A stretch of DNA of 42,302 nt. Origin: an archaeon. GTDB taxonomy: Archaea > Asgardarchaeota > Heimdallarchaeia > Heimdallarchaeales > Kariarchaeaceae. A program made the position numbers and the translations under genes. The notes beneath the pieces were generated by a model. The model saw only the letters and a list, made by a program, of their open reading frames with translations, ran no database searches and was not told the origin of the DNA. Below are positions 27,439 to 36,112 of the stretch, one piece after another. Position 1 is the stretch's first letter. The number at the start of each line of letters is the position of its first letter. The stretch spans positions 1 to 42,302 of the forward strand of contig JAJRQD010000224.1 of assembly GCA_024280435.1 (NCBI GenBank). The letters run 5' to 3'.

Positions 27439-28611
27439 ATGAGTAGCACATATGATTTCAACAAAAAGAAATATCTGATTGTTATTCCCGTGATTTCATT
27501 TATACTGATATTTTCAGGCATATCTGGAATAATTATAAACTCATTATCAACGGGGTATCTCAATCAGAATTTATCAAATACAACAACACTGATCAATAAT
27601 TCTGAATTTGATTCAATGCAACTATATTTTGATGATGATGGTACTCCAAATATAAAAATTCAGATCACCATTGTTCCACTTGACAACAAGAAAATACCTG
27701 TAACCAACTTCAAATTGAATTTCTACCTGATGAATGATAAACCAAGTCTATCTTTTGGTAAAAATTTCACAGAATACAGTTTATCCAATGAATTCACTGA
27801 TAATCTTATTGATCAATCAAATTCAGTCAGTTATGAATCTAATTTCTACAAGAACGATGCCTCTTCTCCTTTATTTCTAGTGGTTGAGAATGATGGCTCA
27901 CAGGAATTATATCTAAAGATGGATATAAATATAGTTGGAGCTGATGTAAATTCAGAAGTAACAAGAGTGCTTGCAATAGTAGGAAGCTCTCTGTTCACTC
28001 TTTTCATGATATTGGTCACCATAGCGGCTACTATGGAATTTTTTGAACCCGGTAATTACAGGGCCAGATTTCTAACAGAGGAGTTGGATGCCAAAGTAGC
28101 CCGTATAATTAAAAATTCAGAGCCATGGGAGACTATCATGCTGGCATTATCTGTGATTTTTCTGCCAATAGGTACTTCTATGACATTGGCAGGTGTGGAT
28201 ACACCCGCACTATTCTTCTCATTTCTAGGTATTGTAATAGTGTATTACAGTGTGTCAAAAAGAATAGAGTTACATGAATCGATAAAATCAATTTTGATCG
28301 TGCAAAAAGAGATCACTCTTGGTAACCTTAGCTTCCAGGTGAAAAAGAAGGAGGAAGATGTTAAATCAGCAATCTATTATCTGATATCTCATCAGAGATT
28401 TCCAATTCAATTCAATGCAAAGACCAATATGGTTGTTCTGTCTGAGGTGAAAGATGAGGATACTAGTTCTGTTAAAACACCTGTGGATAGTATTCAAACC
28501 GATCTGTATGAGATACCTGAAATAACATGTGCTTATTGTGGTGGTAAGGCAATTGTTGCCAATGCTAAATTCTGTGCAGATTGTGGTGCCTCCATGGTGG
28601 CAAATAAATAG
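27439..28611 (+). CDS. membrane protein with C-terminal zinc ribbon
   Basis: 390-aa ORF; N-terminal TM, central TM pairs, C-terminus CAYCGGKAIVANAKFCADCGASMVANK. Confidence 0.75.
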   Translation: MSSTYDFNKKKYLIVIPVISFILIFSGISGIIINSLSTGYLNQNLSNTTTLINNSEFDSMQLYFDDDGTPNIKIQITIVPLDNKKIPVTNFKLNFYLMNDKPSLSFGKNFTEYSLSNEFTDNLIDQSNSVSYESNFYKNDASSPLFLVVENDGSQELYLKMDINIVGADVNSEVTRVLAIVGSSLFTLFMILVTIAATMEFFEPGNYRARFLTEELDAKVARIIKNSEPWETIMLALSVIFLPIGTSMTLAGVDTPALFFSFLGIVIVYYSVSKRIELHESIKSILIVQKEITLGNLSFQVKKKEEDVKSAIYYLISHQRFPIQFNAKTNMVVLSEVKDEDTSSVKTPVDSIQTDLYEIPEITCAYCGGKAIVANAKFCADCGASMVANK

Positions 28612-28624
28612 GAGATGAATTGTA

Positions 28625-29641
28625 ATGAGTAAATCTGCATATCCTGGATTGGTAGAGGCTTTATCTAGTTTCAAAGATTATGGTTTCACACAATTACAGG
28701 CAGCTGCATACATCGCAATTTTGAAACTAGGTGAGGATACTGGTTCTGCAATTGCAAAAGAATCAGGTATCAACAGGAGTAAAATTTATGATACACTCAA
28801 TCAACTAGAGGAGATGGGTGCGGTGAGAGTTATCTCCAGGGAGAATAGACCACGATATGTGGCAATTAATCCGGATAAAGTATTTGGAGACATACTTAAT
28901 AATTTCACCATTCATCTTGATAACAGTAAAACTAAACTGATGAGTGTAATCACAGATCAGGTGAATGTGGATCCTGTAACAATGACTATAACCACATTGA
29001 AGTTGAAAAATCTTAATGTGAATGAATATGATTATTTAATCAGCTCCAGCGTAAAATCAAGAGGAAAATTCCTAGAGCAATTAAAAAAAGATATCCTCCC
29101 AGGATATAATGTGAAAATACTAGATCTCAATGATTTTGTCAATCTAGGTCTGGTAATGTTGCTAAATGATGATGAAGTTTTGATATTTCCAACCCCAACT
29201 GGTAGTACAGTAACAGCAATTAAGTTGGAAGATGTGAATATATCAAAATTCATGCTTGGAATAATTGAATCATGGTGGCTTAATGATATACCCGAATATA
29301 TATCAGATGAGATCAATGCTGGAAATATGATCGGTCTGCATGTTGGAAAAACTCTTAGCATGAGGTATCAACTGAAAGATGGGCGTGATTATGCATTTGA
29401 CCGGCCGGTATCTTATCTTATCACAGATACTCACATCAGTTTCTTCTATGAAGGGCAGGAGAATCCAAAAATCAATCTGAGATTTCTCAAAGATGTAGTC
29501 AATTTAGAAGATGGTGGAATGAATCTTGTATTCAGAAATTTTGAGAATAAACTGATTGGAGAACTATTGATGTATCCTGTGGAGAAGAGTATCTTTCTCA
29601 AAAATATACTATTAATGGTTGCTAGACTTGCAAATAAATGA
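28625..29641 (+). CDS. TrmB-family transcriptional regulator
   Basis: 338-aa ORF; N-terminal wHTH YGFTQLQAAAYIAILKLGEDTGSAIAKESGINRSKIYDTLNQLEEMGAVRVISRENRPRYVAINP. Confidence 0.88.
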   Translation: MSKSAYPGLVEALSSFKDYGFTQLQAAAYIAILKLGEDTGSAIAKESGINRSKIYDTLNQLEEMGAVRVISRENRPRYVAINPDKVFGDILNNFTIHLDNSKTKLMSVITDQVNVDPVTMTITTLKLKNLNVNEYDYLISSSVKSRGKFLEQLKKDILPGYNVKILDLNDFVNLGLVMLLNDDEVLIFPTPTGSTVTAIKLEDVNISKFMLGIIESWWLNDIPEYISDEINAGNMIGLHVGKTLSMRYQLKDGRDYAFDRPVSYLITDTHISFFYEGQENPKINLRFLKDVVNLEDGGMNLVFRNFENKLIGELLMYPVEKSIFLKNILLMVARLANK

Positions 29642-29745
29642 TTAATAATTACTTTATTAAATGCAATCAGTGAATCCGTATATTATCAATTCTTTTTTAA
29701 AAGAATGAATGATAATAGAGTATAGAATAAAAAGGCGTACTTAAT

Positions 29746-30045
29746 ATGGTTGAAATAGAGATTTTATCCAAGAAAGAAAACACTCTGTTGGACAGAGATG
29801 AGATTAAATTCAAAGTAGTACATGAGCAGGCTGCAACACCAACAAGAGATACAGTAGCTGCAAAACTCGCTGCCATGCAGAATGTAGATCGAGATCAAAC
29901 AATCCTAGTTGAGATCAGAAGTCAGTTTGGTATTAATGAATCTATTGGTTTTGCAAATATTTACAAAGATAAAGCAGTTGCAATGAAAGTTGAACAAACA
30001 TATCTATTGAAAAGAAATGGCCTAATCAAGGAGGAAACAGAATGA
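29746..30045 (+). CDS. 30S ribosomal protein eS24
   Basis: 99-aa ORF: NTLLDRDEIKFKVVHEQAATPTRDTVAAKLAAMQNVDRDQTILVEIRSQFGINESIGFANIY; overlaps the eS31 start (ATGA). Confidence 0.9.
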   Translation: MVEIEILSKKENTLLDRDEIKFKVVHEQAATPTRDTVAAKLAAMQNVDRDQTILVEIRSQFGINESIGFANIYKDKAVAMKVEQTYLLKRNGLIKEETE

Positions 30046-30185
30046 GTAAATATTACAATGTAAAAGGTGATAAAGTAGAGAAGAAATTCAAAGAATGTCC
30101 AAAATGCGGAAATGGATATTTTATGGGCGAGCATTCCGATAGATACCATTGCGGAAAGTGCAACTACACCATCAAGAAAAAATAA
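30042..30185 (+). CDS. 30S ribosomal protein eS31 (S27Ae), missed by the ORF track because of length
   Basis: MSKYYNVKGDKVEKKFKECPKCGNGYFMGEHSDRYHCGKCNYTIKKK*; zinc finger CPKC...CGKC and gene order after eS24. Confidence 0.92.
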   Translation: MSKYYNVKGDKVEKKFKECPKCGNGYFMGEHSDRYHCGKCNYTIKKK

Positions 30186-30235
30186 AAAACATTCACGGAT
30201 TATAAAATATTTAAAATCATAGGGAATATGACAAA

Positions 30236-30757
30236 ATGCGAAAATTACACAAAATTATATTTTCTCTATCTGGAATATTGTATATCATCACAGGGTTATT
30301 TTTACTGATTGTATTCTCTGATTATATTATTCGTAATGCTGTGTCATTGCTGACAAATGGTCATATAGATCCTCTGTCAAATGATCTTGATGATAAAGAT
30401 AATTATATTTTTGATTTTATTGTTTTCATATTTTTACTATCCAGTCTTACAATAACTATATTCCATATATTCAGATTTATTTTCCCAAATATTGGAAAAC
30501 GAAAAATAGATATAATGCCAATTCTCAGTACTCCTTTTGATATTGTGAAATATATCAGTACTGAAGATGAGATATTAGTGTTAGATATACTGAAAGAATT
30601 ACATCCTCGTGCATATAAATTTGAGATTGCCAGAAAGACAGAGTTATCTAAAATGAAGGTGCACCGAATTGTCACCCGATTAGAACAGCGGGATATTGTT
30701 GAGATAACTAAAATAGGTAGAAATAGCCAGGTAAGGTTGAAAAATTGGCTGACATGA
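30236..30757 (+). CDS. membrane-anchored winged-helix protein
   Basis: Two N-terminal TM segments followed by wHTH EILVLDILKELHPRAYKFEIARKTELSKMKVHRIVTRLEQRDIVEITKIGRNSQVRL. Confidence 0.75.
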   Translation: MRKLHKIIFSLSGILYIITGLFLLIVFSDYIIRNAVSLLTNGHIDPLSNDLDDKDNYIFDFIVFIFLLSSLTITIFHIFRFIFPNIGKRKIDIMPILSTPFDIVKYISTEDEILVLDILKELHPRAYKFEIARKTELSKMKVHRIVTRLEQRDIVEITKIGRNSQVRLKNWLT

Positions 30758-30763
30758 AATTTT

Positions 30764-31813
30764 TTATTTTGTAAATATTCTCATTATTGTCTCAAGAGGG
30801 CCTCTTGAATATTTTCTCCGCCAGAAATGACTTGTAGTCACTGTGAGAATGAAAAAAGATACTGAGTAATAAAACACAAATATCTGTGAGTAATTTTCAG
30901 ATAAACCCGATATTATCTCGAAAATACTCACCCCAATTATAATATGTGAGAAATAATTTGATAGAGATAATTGTCCAGTCTCAATTAACCATCTGAATGG
31001 TCCTGAGTTAAATCTCTCAGTAATAATAATGGATACTGATATAACAAAAATAGCTACTGAACTACCCATCAGTATGAATAATGGAAAGGGAGGTAATGGT
31101 TGAGTATCAAAGATATATGGTTCTCCAATAGTTTCTAGATAGTCACTTGTAATCTGAATTATAAATATAAGAATTGATGACACTATCAATAACCTCTTAC
31201 TAATCAATCTGAGATCCAATCTACCAAGCCACATACCAAGAAAAATAAAGGAGATCCATGGAAATACAGGATGAAATCCATTGTAGAACAGATGTCTTAA
31301 CATCCCGATCGGTGTCCAGAAATCAGTATAGACTAGAGTATTGAAATTCCAACCGGTCTCATAATCGACAATAAGTATCAATAGTAAGAAAATAATATTT
31401 GATAGAATTATAAATACCAACAGTTTTTTATTGCTAACTCTACTGGTGAATGCAGCAATTAGAAGGTATACTCCATAGAAATGCAGTATATCTGCAGACC
31501 ATACAGGTGTGTATAATAATCCAAATACAAATAAGAATATAGCTCTTTTTATAAGTGTTCTCTGTTTCTCAATTGTAAAATCCCTCATCATCAAAGTGAT
31601 CCCAATTCCTGCAAGAGTTACAAAGGTAGCAGCCGCTTTTCCCTCAAGTGTGGTGAGGAATACTCGTACCACAGTGTTATCAGATTTTCCTCCAAAAATA
31701 ATATTGTAATTCACAAATATCATACCAAAGATTGCTAATGCTCTGGCAAAATCAAGTCCGTAAATTCTGTTAGTTTTGATTTTCTCAACATTGTTCATAA
31801 ATATAGTATACAC
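30764..31813 (-). CDS. DUF418/YeiB-like or related acyltransferase-like membrane protein
   Basis: 349-aa ORF; RIYGLDFARALAIFGMIFVNYNI start typical of DUF418/DUF1624-type multi-TM families. Confidence 0.65.
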   Translation of the reverse strand: MYTIFMNNVEKIKTNRIYGLDFARALAIFGMIFVNYNIIFGGKSDNTVVRVFLTTLEGKAAATFVTLAGIGITLMMRDFTIEKQRTLIKRAIFLFVFGLLYTPVWSADILHFYGVYLLIAAFTSRVSNKKLLVFIILSNIIFLLLILIVDYETGWNFNTLVYTDFWTPIGMLRHLFYNGFHPVFPWISFIFLGMWLGRLDLRLISKRLLIVSSILIFIIQITSDYLETIGEPYIFDTQPLPPFPLFILMGSSVAIFVISVSIIITERFNSGPFRWLIETGQLSLSNYFSHIIIGVSIFEIISGLSENYSQIFVFYYSVSFFILTVTTSHFWRRKYSRGPLETIMRIFTK

Positions 31814-31954
31814 ACGGGTAATAATATAGTTTTTTTGAAACTTAGGTAACCTCTATTATATTTTCAGTGATAAATGAGTAACGAAAACTGTTATTGTGGA
31901 TTTCAAACTGTCAAAATCTGAAATTAGGCAAAATTAACTATTGTTGTCTTTATT

Positions 31955-32497
31955 CTATTTAATGTGCATTTGTCCCATAAACTCAATTGCAAATGATTTT
32001 GCATCCTGATCCAGTTCTCTGATAACAACTCCCTCATTTGGCTGACCATATATGATAATTGACCCTAGAGGTGCTTCCACAAGAAATGGTAATACCAACA
32101 GATCTTCCTCACCTTCAACCAACAGATGAATAAATTCATTATTCTTTTTTACTATCTCACGTATTCTATTCCATGCATCTGTTGAAATCTCTGCTGCTGG
32201 GCAGATTACATTTATCACTCTGTATTTATGATGATTAATTTTTTTATCCAGCTCTACTCTTTTGGTGTAGCCATCTGTCACAATTATACCTGGGAAATAG
32301 TTATTCTCAAGCAATATCTCAGAAACCACATCTCCAACGGAAATTGTCAGAGCATTGGACTTTGAATTGAGATATTCCAATAATCTAGGTGTGGTCTCCT
32401 CAATTGTACCTGCAATTAATGTACCCATGGGTTTTTTTAGCTTATATCTAAGATCCTTCTGGAGTATTAAATGTCTAATCTGTATGATAATCACCAA
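31955..32497 (-). CDS. GTP-dependent dephospho-CoA kinase (DUF359 family)
   Basis: GTLIAGTIEETTPRLLEYLNSKSNALTISVGDVVSEILLENNYFPGIIVTDGYTKR...VEGEEDLLVLPFLVEAPLGSIIIYGQPNEGVV; next to spt4/rpoE1 as in many archaea. Confidence 0.9.
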   Translation of the reverse strand: MVIIIQIRHLILQKDLRYKLKKPMGTLIAGTIEETTPRLLEYLNSKSNALTISVGDVVSEILLENNYFPGIIVTDGYTKRVELDKKINHHKYRVINVICPAAEISTDAWNRIREIVKKNNEFIHLLVEGEEDLLVLPFLVEAPLGSIIIYGQPNEGVVIRELDQDAKSFAIEFMGQMHIK

Positions 32498-32524
32498 ATA
32501 TGTTTCAATATGAAGTTAAGTATT

Positions 32525-32713
32525 TTAACGTACTTTTACAGCATATTTACCATTGGCAGTAATTCCCATCTTCTGGGCTATTGTAGATTTTTCATAATCA
32601 ATAACAACAACAATACCTGAGAAATCCTCCGATAGATCATGTGATTGACAACCCGCACACTGGTTAACCTTCTTATCAGTCTCTATTTTACGACAGTGTC
32701 TACAAGCTCTCAT
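32525..32713 (-). CDS. spt4: transcription elongation factor Spt4 (RNA polymerase subunit E'')
   Basis: MRACRHCRKIETDKKVNQCAGCQSHDLSEDFSGIVVVIDYEKSTIAQKMGITANGKYAVKVR; 4-nt overlap with rpoE1. Confidence 0.93.
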   Translation of the reverse strand: MRACRHCRKIETDKKVNQCAGCQSHDLSEDFSGIVVVIDYEKSTIAQKMGITANGKYAVKVR

Positions 32714-33267
32714 GCACTTTCACCCATTACCTCTTCTTTCCACTCCTCGATCCACTCGAGCTTACCCATTCCTGCCTGACGCATTGATACACCAACTCTC
32801 ATAGCATTTCTCTGCACACCAACAACCACTATCTTTCCTCTAACCACATCATCAATGAAAATTGCCTTGTCTGATTTCTTACCAACCAATTTCTCCTGTC
32901 CCTGGTGATATGTGAAGAAATCATCAGCCATCTGTGATACATGACACAATGCCTCGATAGTACTTACTCTGATGAATGCACCAAAGTCTATTAATTCCTT
33001 AACCTGGCCTTCTATCACCTCACCCCTCTCAGGAAGATATGAGAGCACAGTAAAATCACAGTTATAGAAACCACCTGCATCTCCAGATATTAAACGACCG
33101 GTTGATACACCTTCTGCATCTAACACGGCTACTATAAAACCTAATTCCTCAAAGATGCGTTCTTCAAGACTATCTCTGGCCAACTCTAGTAGTATGCTTG
33201 TTAAATCCTCATCAAAGCGGTTAGGAGCAACTCTTAAAGTTGAAGTTATTTTAGAAATATAATACAT
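32710..33267 (-). CDS. rpoE1: DNA-directed RNA polymerase subunit E' (Rpo7)
   Basis: MYYISKITSTLRVAPNRFDEDLTSILLELARDSLEERI...S1-like domain GEVIEGQVKELIDFGAFIRVSTIEALCHVSQM. Confidence 0.93.
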   Translation of the reverse strand: MYYISKITSTLRVAPNRFDEDLTSILLELARDSLEERIFEELGFIVAVLDAEGVSTGRLISGDAGGFYNCDFTVLSYLPERGEVIEGQVKELIDFGAFIRVSTIEALCHVSQMADDFFTYHQGQEKLVGKKSDKAIFIDDVVRGKIVVVGVQRNAMRVGVSMRQAGMGKLEWIEEWKEEVMGESA

Positions 33268-33506
33268 TGAACATTATCTAATCTATCTTTGATTAATTTA
33301 AATAATATGATATAAATCATTACAAATTACTTTCTTGATATTAAATGTGTTAAGAAAAATTTATCTGAAAGTGTTATTTGAATCTAGTCCAAGTCAAAAT
33401 ACTCAGCATGTATTTCTGTTTAATTACAAAAATCAATAAACTAATAGCTGATTTTTGTATTAAATCTATCTCTATATTTAAATTATATTGTGATAAAAGA
33501 GAGAAT

Positions 33507-33887
33507 ATGGCAGATAAGACTATACTCAATATCGGAAACTCTGATGGTAAGACAAGTAAATTTATACTTGAAGCAGACAAAAGAACACCCCTATACGGCT
33601 TAAAAGTAGGTAGTGAAATAGAAGGTGATTTATTGGCTGATGAACTATCAGGCTATGTATTCAAGATTACAGGTGGTTCTGATGAAGATGGAGTACCTAT
33701 GAGGGCTGATTTAGATACTAGTGAGCGAAAAAGAATATTATTCAAAGGACGTACCGCAGGATACAAGCCAAAGAAAGGTGAAAAAGGAATTAGAAGAAGA
33801 AAACTAGTTCGCGGTGCTGAGGTTCAAGATGATATTGCCCAGCTTAACCTAAAAGTAATCAAGGCCGGAAAAGCTCCAATAGAATAA
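33507..33887 (+). CDS. 30S ribosomal protein eS6
   Basis: MADKTILNIGNSDGKTSKFILEADKRTPLYGLKVGSEIEGDLLADELSGYVFKITGGSDEDGVPMRAD...RRRKLVRG. The internal ATG at 33507 is preferred to 33378 because conserved sequence starts there. Confidence 0.9.
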   Translation: MADKTILNIGNSDGKTSKFILEADKRTPLYGLKVGSEIEGDLLADELSGYVFKITGGSDEDGVPMRADLDTSERKRILFKGRTAGYKPKKGEKGIRRRKLVRGAEVQDDIAQLNLKVIKAGKAPIE

Positions 33888-33927
33888 TATCTTAGATTCA
33901 AGTCTAACCCCAGGAAAGTGATTTAAC

Positions 33928-35607
33928 ATAGCAGCTAAAAAGAAAACAACAGATTCAACAAAAAAGGCAAAGTCTACTAGTACCGCTAAAAAGACTACTG
34001 CCAAAAAGGCTAGTACAGCTAAAAAGACCACCACTAAAAAAGCTAGTGTAGCAAAACCCAAAAAAACAACTTCTAAAAAGGCTGCTACAAAAAAGGATAC
34101 AGAGGAGAAACCCAAGAAAAGAGTATCAAGAGCCAAGAAAGTGGATACAGAGGAGAAACCCAAGAAAAGAGTATCAAGAGCTAAGAAAGTGGATACAGAG
34201 GAGAAACCCAAGAAAAGAGTATCAAGAGCCAAGAAAGTGGATGCTGAGGAGAAGCCAAAGAAAAGAGTATCAAGAGCTAAGAAAAAGGAAGAGGAAGTCA
34301 AGCCAGAAAGGTCTAAGAAGAAACCCAAGCCAACAATGGCACCTTCAATTAATATCGGTACTGCAGGTCATGTAGATGAGGGTAAGTCCACTCTGATCAA
34401 ATTATTGACAAATAAATTCCCAGATGAACATTCTGAGGAGCTTAAAAGAGGTATCACCATAAGATTAGGATATGCAGATTGTGATATACTGAAATGTCCT
34501 GTGTGCCCAGATCCAGAATGCTGGACAATATATGATGAATGTCAGAACTGTGGAAAGACAACAGTACCTGAAAGAAGGGTCAGCTTTGTAGATGCACCTG
34601 GTCATGAGATACTGATGAATGTGATGTTATCTGGAGCTGCAATCATGGATGGTGTGATGTTGTTGATTTCTGCCACAAATGCTGTACCTCAACCACAAAC
34701 AAGAGAGCATCTTGCTGCATTGACTGCACTGGGTGTTGAGAAGATTGTAATTGTACAGAACAAGATTGATCTTGTCACACAGGAAGCAGCCATGCAGAAC
34801 TACAATGAGATCAAGGAATTTATCAAAGGAACTATCGCAGAGAATGCACCCATCGTTCCAATTTCATCATTACATGGAGCAAATCTTGATATTCTATTAT
34901 CTGCATTACAACATTTCTTACCTGATCCAAAAAGAGAGCTTGATGCACCACCAACAATGATGGTGGCAAGATCATTTGATATCAACAGACCTGGAACCAA
35001 GCCCAGTAAATTGAAGGGTGGTGTCTTCGGTGGCTCAGTATTGACTGGTACTTTGAAAGTGGGTGATGATATAGTAATTCTACCAGGGCTCAAGAAGAAA
35101 GAAGGAAAGAAGATCAAGTATATACCGGTGCAGACAAAAGTTCAATCAATCAATATGGGTGAATTTGGTTCTGTAAAAGAGGCAACTCCTGGTGGATTAC
35201 TAGGCGTACAGACCACAATAGATCCATCAATGGCAAGATCTGATAGTCTTAGTGGAAGTATTCTAACATCTCCAGATGCACTGAAACCAGTGGTATCAGA
35301 GGTAACAATTGAATTGACCCTTTTTGATAATGTGGTTGGTATGGTAAATACTTCTGGTCAAACAGGAAAAGAGGTGAAACCAATTGCCAAGAATGAAGCA
35401 TTATTGCTAACAGTTGGTACTGCCACTGCCGTTGGTACGGTTATTGAGGTGAAGAAAAACTGGGCCAGATTAACAATCAATCCTCAGATAGCAATTATCC
35501 CCGAGACAAAGATCGCAATCTCACGTAGATTTGACAAACGTTGGAGATTAATTGGATATGCAATCATCACAGAATATACGGAAATACCAATTACAATAGT
35601 TAAATAA
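33928..35607 (+). CDS. translation initiation factor aIF2 gamma subunit with Lys/Ala/Thr-rich N-terminal extension; probable AUA start
   Basis: GTPase core NIGTAGHVDEGKSTLIKLL, zinc knuckle CPVCPDPECWTIYDECQNCG, VSFVDAPGHEILM, VQNKIDLV. An open frame runs back to ATA 33928 after TGA 33919, with AGGAAAGTGA 6 nt upstream of ATA. Confidence 0.9.
   Translation: MAAKKKTTDSTKKAKSTSTAKKTTAKKASTAKKTTTKKASVAKPKKTTSKKAATKKDTEEKPKKRVSRAKKVDTEEKPKKRVSRAKKVDTEEKPKKRVSRAKKVDAEEKPKKRVSRAKKKEEEVKPERSKKKPKPTMAPSINIGTAGHVDEGKSTLIKLLTNKFPDEHSEELKRGITIRLGYADCDILKCPVCPDPECWTIYDECQNCGKTTVPERRVSFVDAPGHEILMNVMLSGAAIMDGVMLLISATNAVPQPQTREHLAALTALGVEKIVIVQNKIDLVTQEAAMQNYNEIKEFIKGTIAENAPIVPISSLHGANLDILLSALQHFLPDPKRELDAPPTMMVARSFDINRPGTKPSKLKGGVFGGSVLTGTLKVGDDIVILPGLKKKEGKKIKYIPVQTKVQSINMGEFGSVKEATPGGLLGVQTTIDPSMARSDSLSGSILTSPDALKPVVSEVTIELTLFDNVVGMVNTSGQTGKEVKPIAKNEALLLTVGTATAVGTVIEVKKNWARLTINPQIAIIPETKIAISRRFDKRWRLIGYAIITEYTEIPITIVK
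34093..34284 (+). repeat. four in-frame 48-bp (16-aa) repeats KVDTEEKPKKRVSRAK inside the aIF2-gamma extension
   Basis: Units at 34093, 34141, 34189 and 34237, near identical. Confidence 0.93.
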
Positions 35608-35691
35608 AAACCTTAAATATTTGACAAGTATAGTTTAAATATTTGTAATATAAATATAAATATAAATTAATCAATTAATATTACTGATATA

Positions 35692-36078
35692 ATGAAAGTA
35701 TTTCTTGATACAAATGTTCTTCTACACGTGGAGAAGTTGAAAGTAAACATACAAGATAGTATTGATAACCTGATTGGTAATGCAGAAATACTTATTCATC
35801 CAATGGTTGAGGCAGAGATCATTTCTGCGCTGCTAGATAAGGGTAAAAAAGGACAACAAGCTAATCTTGCAATGCAGCTCTTATCCCATTTCTCACAGTA
35901 TCTTGATGATAAGGAGTATCCTGGGACTGATACTGCATTATTAATCACTGCAAAAAGAGAGAATGGAATTGTATTCACTCTGGACCTTGCTCTGAAAAAA
36001 AGATGTAGCAATGCAGGTATTCCAGTGATCTCATCATATAAATTCAAAAGATTAAAGCTATATGGCCAGGATTTCTAA
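35692..36078 (+). CDS. PIN-domain protein (archaeal type, downstream of aIF2-gamma)
   Basis: MKVFLDTNVLLHVEKL, PMVEAEIISALLD, GTDTALLITAKRENGIVFTLDLALKKRC; conserved acidic residues of the PIN fold. Confidence 0.88.
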   Translation: MKVFLDTNVLLHVEKLKVNIQDSIDNLIGNAEILIHPMVEAEIISALLDKGKKGQQANLAMQLLSHFSQYLDDKEYPGTDTALLITAKRENGIVFTLDLALKKRCSNAGIPVISSYKFKRLKLYGQDF

Positions 36079-36112
36079 ACACAATTTATTTATTTAAAAT
36101 GTAAATATTTAT

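Noticed and set aside
34093-34284. 48-bp repeats considered as CRISPR or noncoding repeat
   Set aside because: Repeats are in frame with aIF2-gamma and encode a coherent 16-aa motif, with no spacers.
33849-34328. Minus-strand ORF of 159 aa (repeated FLALDTLFLGFSSVS)
   Set aside because: It is the antisense shadow of the repeats in the aIF2-gamma extension.
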